From NCBI RefSeq assembly GCF_947488945.1, contig NZ_CANLBS010000002.1, forward strand, positions 186,001-250,000: a stretch of DNA of 64,000 nt, given 5' to 3'. This stretch comes from an uncultured Streptomyces sp. GTDB lineage: Bacteria; Actinomycetota; Actinomycetes; Streptomycetales; Streptomycetaceae. A model generated the notes under the pieces. The model saw nothing but the letters and a program-made list of their open reading frames with translations. It was not told the DNA's origin and did not search any database. Made by a program: the position numbers and the translations under genes. Positions 58,738 to 64,000 of this stretch are shown piece after piece (position 1 is the first letter of the stretch; each line of letters begins with the position of its first letter).

Positions 58738-60828
58738 ATGGTATTTATGGGGGACAGGGCAACTCTGTTGGAGACAGGGCGGTTTGTGCAGCGAAGCGTC
58801 ACGAGGGCGGAGAACACGGCCGATGCGGCATATGCCGCTGCCGCCGTCCGCACCGCTGAAGCCGCCGAGAGCGCCGTAGCCATCGATTTCGCCGCACTCA
58901 CCGGCACGTCCGGCGCTGCGGCCGGCGGGACGACGGAGGTGGCCGGCACGGCGGACATCGCGGACGCGGGCGCCACCACCGACACGCTGGACGCCGCCGA
59001 CGACACCGAGACCGAGGCGAAGCACCGCCGCGCCGCGGAGGCCGGGGACACCAACGCCATGAGCACCCTCGGCGCGCTGCTGCTGCGCCGGGGCGACCTC
59101 GACGGCGCCGAGACGTACCTGCGCGCCGCGACCTCGGACGGCGACCGGGCCGCCGCCAACAACCTCGGCGTCCTGCTGCACCAGCGCGGCTACCCGGACG
59201 AGGCGGCCGGCTGGTGGCGCATCGCCGCGGTCGCCGGCTCCGGCGCCGCCGCCCACGCCCTCGGCCGCCTCCTGCGCGAGCGGGGCGACGAACCGGGCGC
59301 CGAGTACTGGCTGCGCCAGTCCGCCGAGCAGGGACACGCCCTGGGCGCCTACGCCCTCGCCGACCTCATGGAGCACCGCGGCGACACCGGTACCGAGCGC
59401 TGGCTGCGCGCCGCCGCCGAACAGGGGCACCGCGAGGCCGCCTACCGGCTCGCCCGCACCATCGAGCGCAACGCCGTCGACGACCCCTACGAGGCGTTCG
59501 GCCTCGGCCGCGCCGCCCCCGAGCCGGTGCCCGTGCCCGCGCCGCCGGTGACCGGCCGGCAGAAGGCCGCGGCCGGGGACCGGCCCGCCGACGGCCCGGT
59601 GGCGGGCCCCGCCGAGGGCCGCGTGGGCGAGGCGGAGCAGTGGTACCGCCAGGCCGCCGCCCGCGGTCACCGCCGGGCCGCGCTGCACCTCGGCGCGATC
59701 CTGGAGCGGCGGGGCGAGCTCAAGGAGGCCGGGCGCTGGTACCTCACCTCCGCCCGCGCCGGTGAGGCCCGTGCGGCCTGCGCGCTCGGCTTCCTGCTGC
59801 GCGACGCGGGCGACACCGAGTCCGCCGCCGTCTGGTGGCTGCGCGCCGCCCAGGAGGGGGACGGCAACGCCGCCAACGCCCTCGGGGCGCTGCACGCCGA
59901 CCGGGGCGAGCAGCAGACCGCCGAGCGCTGGTACCGGGCGGCCATGGACGCGGGCGACGTCAACGGGGCGTACAACCTCGGACTGCTCTGCGCCGCCCAG
60001 GACCGCACCCCGCAGGCCGAGCAGTGGTACCGCCGGGCCGCCTACGCCGGACACCGGGAGGCCGCCAACGCGCTGGCCGTCCTGCTGCTCCAGGCGGGCG
60101 ACCCGACCGGTGCCGAGCCGTGGTTCTCCAAGGCGGCCGAGGCGGGCAGCGTGGACGCCGCCTTCAACCTCGGCATCCTGCACGCGGGCCGCGACGAGGA
60201 CGGCACCGCGCTGGGCTGGTACGAGCGGGCGGCCGCCGCCGGGCACACCGACGCCGCGCTCCAGGTCGCCATGGCCCTGCTGCGGCGCGGCGAGGAGCAG
60301 GAGGCCGAGCGCCACCTGCGCACCGCGGCGGGTGGCGGCAGCGCCGAGGCGGCGTTCCGGCTGGCCGGGGTGCTGGACGCCCGCCAGCCCCCGCCGGGCG
60401 TGCCGGTGCTGGGCGAGCCGATGCCGGTGAAGACCGAGTGCGAGGAGTGGTACGAGCGGGCCGCCGAGCAGGGGCACCGGCGCGCCCAGGTCCGGGTCGG
60501 CATGCTGGCCGCGGCCCGCGGCGACGTGGAGAACGCGGCGCGCTGGTACCGCGCGGCGGCCGAGGCGGGCAGCCGCAACGGCGCCTTCAACCTCGGGCTG
60601 CTGCTCGCCCGCGAGGGCAGCGAGCGTGAGGCGGCCCTGTGGTGGAGCCGGGCCGCCAACGACGGCCACGGCCGGGCGGCCCTGCGGCTCGCGCTGCTCG
60701 CGGCCCGGCGCGGCGAGCTCACCGAGGGGCAGCGCTGGTGCGCCCGCGCGGTGGAGCTGGGGCCCGCGGAGGTCTCCGAGCGCGCGGCACGGCTCCAGGA
60801 GGCGCTGCACCAGGAGCTCACGGCCTGA
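58738..60828 (+). CDS. Sel1/TPR-repeat protein
   Basis: A 696-residue protein built from Sel1-like/TPR helical repeats. From residue about 95 to 690 a period of roughly 36 residues recurs with a core like A..G...A...LG.LL and E.WYR.AA (for example AEQWYRQAAARGHRRAALHL and ARWYRAAAEAGSRNGAFNLG). The first 90 residues are Ala/Thr-rich and variable. One linker at about residues 255-295 is Pro/Ala-rich and not repeat-like. Such proteins are scaffolds; the partner is unknown. The start is uncertain between ATG 58738 and ATG 58747. It sits between two identical tRNA genes. Confidence 0.8.
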   Translation: MVFMGDRATLLETGRFVQRSVTRAENTADAAYAAAAVRTAEAAESAVAIDFAALTGTSGAAAGGTTEVAGTADIADAGATTDTLDAADDTETEAKHRRAAEAGDTNAMSTLGALLLRRGDLDGAETYLRAATSDGDRAAANNLGVLLHQRGYPDEAAGWWRIAAVAGSGAAAHALGRLLRERGDEPGAEYWLRQSAEQGHALGAYALADLMEHRGDTGTERWLRAAAEQGHREAAYRLARTIERNAVDDPYEAFGLGRAAPEPVPVPAPPVTGRQKAAAGDRPADGPVAGPAEGRVGEAEQWYRQAAARGHRRAALHLGAILERRGELKEAGRWYLTSARAGEARAACALGFLLRDAGDTESAAVWWLRAAQEGDGNAANALGALHADRGEQQTAERWYRAAMDAGDVNGAYNLGLLCAAQDRTPQAEQWYRRAAYAGHREAANALAVLLLQAGDPTGAEPWFSKAAEAGSVDAAFNLGILHAGRDEDGTALGWYERAAAAGHTDAALQVAMALLRRGEEQEAERHLRTAAGGGSAEAAFRLAGVLDARQPPPGVPVLGEPMPVKTECEEWYERAAEQGHRRAQVRVGMLAAARGDVENAARWYRAAAEAGSRNGAFNLGLLLAREGSEREAALWWSRAANDGHGRAALRLALLAARRGELTEGQRWCARAVELGPAEVSERAARLQEALHQELTA

Positions 60829-61039
60829 CCGGGCCCCCGCGGAACGCGTCGGGTGGATCGGCCCCACGGCCTGATACGGGGCCGCCACGTCCCTTGCCCC
60901 GGTGCCGGGACCGGCGGCCCGCCGCCGGGCCTCCGGCCGGGGGCGGACGCTCGCGCCGCCCCTCGGGCCGCAGGCCTGCGGGCCCACGCTGAATGAATTT
61001 GCCCCTGGGGCCCCGGTGACGTAATGTTGCATTCATCGA

Positions 61040-61113
61040 CGCGGGGTGGAGCAGCTCGGTAGCTCGCTGGGCTCATAACCCAGAGGTCGCAGGTTCAAAT
61101 CCTGTCCCCGCTA
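61040..61113 (+). tRNA. Initiator tRNA-fMet(CAT), copy 2
   Basis: A 74-nt copy identical to the one at 58453 in all bases I compared, with the same C1-U72 mismatch, three GC pairs in the anticodon stem and anticodon CAT. Flanks differ beyond about 8 bp on the left and are similar for about 20 bp on the right. Also followed by a terminator. Confidence 0.93.
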
Positions 61114-61119
61114 CTGAAA

Positions 61120-61159
61120 GACGAAGGCCCGGATTCTCCAGAGGATCCGGGCCTTTGTC
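61120..61159 (+). terminator. Terminator after tRNA copy 2
   Basis: A GACGAAGGCCCGGAT stem of 15 bp with one G-T pair and a 10-nt loop. Clearly a diverged copy of the terminator after tRNA copy 1. Confidence 0.75.
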
Positions 61160-61180
61160 GTGTGCGCCCGCAGGGGCGTG

Positions 61181-61219
61181 CGACGAAGGGGCCCCGCGCG
61201 GTGCGGGGCCCCTTCGTCG
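61181..61219. terminator. Terminator downstream of the Fur-type regulator gene
   Basis: CGACGAAGGGGCCCCGC/GCGGGGCCCCTTCGTCG stem of 17 bp with a 5-nt loop; it lies 17 bp past the minus-strand stop codon. Confidence 0.75.
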
Positions 61220-61235
61220 GTGGTGTGTGTGCCGG

Positions 61236-61661
61236 TCAGCCCCGGCCGGCGGCCGTGCAGTCCGGGCAGAGGCCGCGGTAGGTGACCTCGACCTCCGAGA
61301 CGGTGAAGCCGAAACGTTCGTCCGTGGGGAGGTCGGCGAGCGGGTCGCCGGCCGGATGGACGTCGCGGATCGCTCCACAGCCCGCGCAGACCAGGTGGTG
61401 GTGCGGGCGGTGGGCGTTCGGGTCGTACCGCTTGGCGCGGCGGTCGGTGCTCACTTCCAGGATCTCGCCCAGCGACACCATCTCGCCCAGCGTGTTGTAC
61501 ACCGTCGCCCGCGAGATCTCCGGCAGTCGGCCCACGGCCTTCGCGTGCACCTCGTCGGCGGTCAGGTGGACGTGTTCGCCGTCGAGCACCTCGGCCACGA
61601 CCCGGCGCTGTGCCGTCATGCGCCAGCCGCGTCCGCGAAGTCTTTCCAGCAGGTCACTCAT
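61236..61661 (-). CDS. catR: Fur-family regulator (CatR/FurA/PerR type)
   Basis: A 141-residue Fur-family repressor. The N-terminal winged helix is RMTAQRRVVAEVLDGEHVHL (near residue 14) through SRATVYNTLGEMVSLGEI (near residue 50). The metal/peroxide-sensing residues are in RPHHHLVCAGCG near residue 84 and a second pair in LCPDC near 131, so structural zinc by CxxC-CxxC is likely. Next to a catalase gene, the family (CatR in S. coelicolor, FurA in mycobacteria) is a peroxide-inactivated repressor. The ATG has a TAAGCT box 6 nt upstream on the minus strand and no ribosome site. It is transcribed divergently from the catalase gene across an operator-like palindrome. Confidence 0.88.
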   Translation of the reverse strand: MSDLLERLRGRGWRMTAQRRVVAEVLDGEHVHLTADEVHAKAVGRLPEISRATVYNTLGEMVSLGEILEVSTDRRAKRYDPNAHRPHHHLVCAGCGAIRDVHPAGDPLADLPTDERFGFTVSEVEVTYRGLCPDCTAAGRG

Positions 61662-61667
61662 GGCATC

Positions 61668-61747
61668 AGCTTAACAGCGGGGGAACAAGTCCCGAACGAG
61701 TGTGATCTTGGATGAGTGCTGGCCTTGGATAATGTCTAAGGTAGGAT
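61668..61747. promoter_or_regulatory. Divergent catR-catalase promoter region with Fur-type operator
   Basis: On the catalase side TTGGAT (61708-61713) and TAATGT (61730-61735) make a promoter with a 16-bp spacer; TAGGAT at 61742-61747 is an alternative -10. The imperfect palindrome CCTTGGATAATGTCTAAGG (61723-61741) covers the first -10 and looks like the Fur-type operator; TTGGAT recurs 17 bp apart. On the catR side AGCTTA (61668-61673) is the reverse of a TAAGCT -10 box 6 nt before the ATG. Repression of both genes from one site is likely but unproven. Confidence 0.65.
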
Positions 61748-61807
61748 CGTGCCCAGAGTTCACGCCGGGGGCAGGGAGCGCGGACCGCAGGACGGGAAGG
61801 GCCGTAC

Positions 61808-63277
61808 ATGACGCAGGAGGCGCACGTGACGCAGGGACCGCTCACCACGGAGGCCGGCGCACCGCTGGCCGACAACCAGAACAGCGAGACCGCGGGCGTC
61901 GGCGGGCCGGTGCTCGTCCAGGACCAGGCGCTCCTGGAGAAGCTGGCCCACTTCAACCGGGAGCGGATACCGGAGCGCGTGGTGCACGCCCGCGGCGCCG
62001 GCGCGTACGGCACCTTCACGGTGACCCGCGACGTCTCGCGGTGGACGCGTGCCGCGTTCCTCTCCGAGGTGGGCAAGCGGACGGAGACCTTCCTGCGCTT
62101 CTCCACCGTCGCGGGCAACCTCGGCTCGGCCGACGCCGTGCGCGACCCCCGCGGCTTCGCGCTGAAGTTCTACACCGAGGAGGGCAACTACGACCTCGTC
62201 GGCAACAACACCCCGGTGTTCTTCATCAAGGACGCCATCAAGTTCCCCGACTTCATCCACACCCAGAAGCGCGACCCGTACACCGGCTCGCAGGAGGCGG
62301 ACAACGTCTGGGACTTCTGGGGTCTGTCCCCGGAGTCGACCCACCAGGTGACCTGGCTCTTCGGCGACCGCGGCATCCCGGCGACGCTGCGCCACATGAA
62401 CGGCTACGGCTCGCACACCTACCAGTGGAACAACGCCGTCGGTGAGGTCTTCTGGGTCAAGTACCACTTCAAGACCGACCAGGGCATCGAGAACCTCACC
62501 ACCGACGAGGCCAACCGCCTCTCGGGCGTCGACCCGGACAGCCACCAGCGCGACCTGCGCGAGGCCATCGAGCGCGGCGACTTCCCGTCCTGGACGGTGC
62601 AGGTGCAGATCATGTCCGAGGCCGACGCGGCGACCTACCGCTTCAACCCGTTCGACCTCACCAAGGTCTGGCCGCACGCGGACTACCCGCCGATCGAGAT
62701 CGGCAGGCTGGAGCTCAACCGCAACCCGGAGAACATCTTCGCCGAGGTCGAGCAGTCGGTCTTCAGCCCCGCGCACTTCGTGCCGGGCATCGGCCCCTCG
62801 CCGGACAAGATGCTCCAGGGCCGCCTCTTCGCCTACGGCGACGCCCACCGCTACCGCGTCGGCATCAACGCCGACCACCTGCCGGTGAACCGCCCGCGCG
62901 CCACCGAGGCGCGTACCCACGGCCGTGACGGCCACCTCTACGACGGCCGGCACGGGGGCGCCAAGAACTACGAGCCGAACAGCTTCGGCGGCCCCTCCCA
63001 GGCCGGTGCTCCGCTGTGGCGGCAGACCCCCGTCGCCGGGTACACCGGCAACCACGAGGCGCCGGTCCACGCCGAGGACGACGACTTCCGGCAGGCCGGC
63101 GACCTCTACCGGCTGATGTCGCAGGACGAGCAGGGCCGACTGGTCGACAACCTCGCCCAGTTCATCGCCAAGGTCTCGCGCGACGAGATCGCCGAGCGCG
63201 CCGTGGACAACTTCCGCCGGGCCGACGACGAGTTCGGCAAGCGTCTGGAGAGCGCGGTCCGCGCCCTGCGCGGCTGA
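61808..63277 (+). CDS. katA: Catalase (monofunctional haem catalase)
   Basis: A 489-residue clade-type haem catalase that converts hydrogen peroxide to water and oxygen. Catalytic His is in [11 protein letters not shown] at residue 60, Asn in VGNNTPVFF near residue 133, and the haem-ligand Tyr in [13 protein letters not shown] near residue 343. [20 protein letters not shown] near residue 203 is also typical. It is cytoplasmic. The ATG at 61808 has GGAAGGG 8 nt upstream. It is divergent from the Fur-type regulator and is very likely derepressed when peroxide inactivates that regulator. The gene name could also be catA. Confidence 0.95.
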   Translation: MTQEAHVTQGPLTTEAGAPLADNQNSETAGVGGPVLVQDQALLEKLAHFNRERIPERVVHARGAGAYGTFTVTRDVSRWTRAAFLSEVGKRTETFLRFSTVAGNLGSADAVRDPRGFALKFYTEEGNYDLVGNNTPVFFIKDAIKFPDFIHTQKRDPYTGSQEADNVWDFWGLSPESTHQVTWLFGDRGIPATLRHMNGYGSHTYQWNNAVGEVFWVKYHFKTDQGIENLTTDEANRLSGVDPDSHQRDLREAIERGDFPSWTVQVQIMSEADAATYRFNPFDLTKVWPHADYPPIEIGRLELNRNPENIFAEVEQSVFSPAHFVPGIGPSPDKMLQGRLFAYGDAHRYRVGINADHLPVNRPRATEARTHGRDGHLYDGRHGGAKNYEPNSFGGPSQAGAPLWRQTPVAGYTGNHEAPVHAEDDDFRQAGDLYRLMSQDEQGRLVDNLAQFIAKVSRDEIAERAVDNFRRADDEFGKRLESAVRALRG

Positions 63278-63326
63278 CCGGGCGCGTCCGGCCGTGCCCC
63301 GTCCGCCGCGCGTACGGGGAGCGGCG

Positions 63327-63728
63327 TCAGCCGGCCAGTTCGGCCGGGTGACGCCGCACCGGGGACCAGCAGCGGATGATGTCGCGGACCGAGACGACGC
63401 CCACCGGACCGTCGCCGTCGAGCACGATCAGGTGCCGGAACCCGCCGTGCGTCATCGCGGTGGCGGCCTCCTCCAGGGTCCACGACGGCGCGGCGAAGAC
63501 GACGTCGGTGGTGGTGTGGGCGGCGGCCTTCTCCCGGTCGGGATCGAGGCCCGCCCCGACGGCGTTCAGGATGTCCCGCTCGGTCAGGATGCCCAGACCG
63601 CAGGTGTCCGGGTCGTGGACCACCGCCGCTCCCACGCGGCGCGCCGCCATCAGGCGGGCCGCCTGGCGGAGGGTGTGGGCGGGGCCGATGGTGAGGACCA
63701 CCGTGCTCATGGCGTCGCGGACCAGCAT
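63327..63728 (-). CDS. CBS-domain protein
   Basis: A 133-residue protein of two CBS motifs: MLVRDAMSTVVLTIGPAHTL (CBS1) with VGAAVVHDPDTCGLGILTER, and a second copy from TTDVVFAAPSWTLEEAATAM with FRHLIVLDGDGPVGVVSVRD. Such stand-alone pairs bind adenosine ligands (AMP, ATP, SAM) as sensors; the target is unknown. The ATG at 63728 has AGGAGG 11 nt upstream, while an upstream ATG at 63779 has none. It is convergent with the catalase gene. Family is secure. Confidence 0.88.
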   Translation of the reverse strand: MLVRDAMSTVVLTIGPAHTLRQAARLMAARRVGAAVVHDPDTCGLGILTERDILNAVGAGLDPDREKAAAHTTTDVVFAAPSWTLEEAATAMTHGGFRHLIVLDGDGPVGVVSVRDIIRCWSPVRRHPAELAG

Positions 63729-63840
63729 GACGGGAGCCACCTCCTGGGCGCATCTGCCCCGACCGAGTGATTCACACATTCACAAGCGGGGCTTTCAGCG
63801 TCGCATCGCCCGGCCGGGGCCACAAGGGGGCGCGGGGCAC

Positions 63841-63874
63841 GGAAGCGGGGCGTGCGTCGGCACGCCCCGCTTCC
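63841..63874 (-). terminator. Terminator of the right-edge gene
   Basis: GGAAGCGGGGCGTGC/GCACGCCCCGCTTCC stem of 15 bp with a 4-nt loop; it lies downstream of the minus-strand gene ending at 63931. Confidence 0.75.
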
Positions 63875-63880
63875 GTTGTG

Positions 63881-63930
63881 CGCCGGTCCGGTACCGCCGG
63901 CGGCTGAACGGCCGGTCCGGTACCGCCGGT
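63881..63930. repeat. 20-bp direct repeat
   Basis: CCGGTCCGGTACCGCCGG occurs twice, near 63884 and 63913, in the gap between the terminator and the right-edge gene. It is partly self-complementary (CCGGTACCGG). Confidence 0.6.
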
Positions 63931-64000
63931 TCAGTACTGCTGGTTCAGGTAGCCGAGCAACTCCTCGTGGAGCAGTCCGTTGGACGCCGCCGCGTTCTCA
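63931..64000 (-). CDS. C-terminal end of a gene continuing past the right edge, possibly inositol-monophosphatase-like
   Basis: Only the last 22 codons are visible, ending AAASNGLLHEELLGYLNQQY and stop. The AxxNGxLH pattern resembles the C-terminus of inositol-monophosphatase-family enzymes, but so short a piece cannot prove it. The stop is followed by the terminator at 63841-63874. The left limit and start are outside the window. Confidence 0.4.
   Translation of the reverse strand, partial: ENAAASNGLLHEELLGYLNQQY

Noticed and set aside
58453..61113. Integrative element bounded by the two tRNA copies
   Set aside because: No integrase, no phage or plasmid gene and no shared att beyond the tRNA itself; kept only as a question in the findings.

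Overview
The window is a high-GC actinobacterial chromosome segment, almost certainly Streptomyces. Codon third positions are strongly G/C, GTG starts are frequent, several genes have a TANNNT box 6-7 nt before the start codon (leaderless transcripts), and almost every gene is recognisable from Streptomyces. All calls were made by reading the sequence; no database search was run.

Backbone. From memory, the gene order follows the M. tuberculosis block Rv3193c-Rv3211. It contains a DEAD-box helicase, ferritin-like protein, DUF3107, TetR, alpha/beta hydrolase and DUF3152 protease-like protein, followed by moeZ and an MGMT-like protein. Then come adnA and adnB, an M20 peptidase, nudC, mycoredoxin, uvrD2, wblC/whiB7, a UbiB-type kinase, a ThiF-like protein, a zincin_2 protein, a PDZ/S16 protease and UPF0182. 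The block is therefore rich in DNA repair (adnAB, uvrD2, the alkyltransferase-like protein), redox control (mycoredoxin, nudC, a Fur/catalase pair) and antibiotic stress control (wblC).

Region by region. 1-6203 holds the helicase through DUF3152. 6245-12073 is a peptide-type ABC importer operon headed by a 31-residue, cysteine-ending leader peptide with its own promoter, followed by a convergent LysE-type exporter. 13181-18624 is the most interesting accessory block: a tight operon of a PelF-type (DUF3492) glycosyltransferase, a polytopic membrane protein, a sugar-nucleotide epimerase and a spherulin-4/GH135-like protein. Together these suggest synthesis and trimming of a galactosamine-type exopolysaccharide. 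18710-19888 is moeZ. 19973-23299 holds two tandem secreted tripeptidyl-aminopeptidase-like lipoproteins, and 23631-26480 a large kinase-like/UPF0104 membrane fusion.

26693-40223 is the repair/redox stretch. 40247-41277 is the wblC locus, with an AT-rich WhiB7-type promoter, a long leader ORF and a canonical intrinsic terminator placed to act as an attenuator. 41370-49685 holds small conserved genes, UbiB, ThiF-like, a YgjP-type metallopeptidase, and a TerD-AIM24 fusion followed by two stand-alone AIM24 genes. 49682-58410 runs through zincin_2, an SDR, moaE, a 59-residue membrane protein, the PDZ protease and UPF0182. 58453-61113 has two identical initiator tRNA genes flanking a Sel1-repeat protein. 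61236-63728 holds the Fur-type regulator (catR-like), the catalase and a CBS protein, and the window ends in the last codons of a minus-strand gene.

Strong GC hairpins sit at most convergent junctions, and these are listed as terminators.
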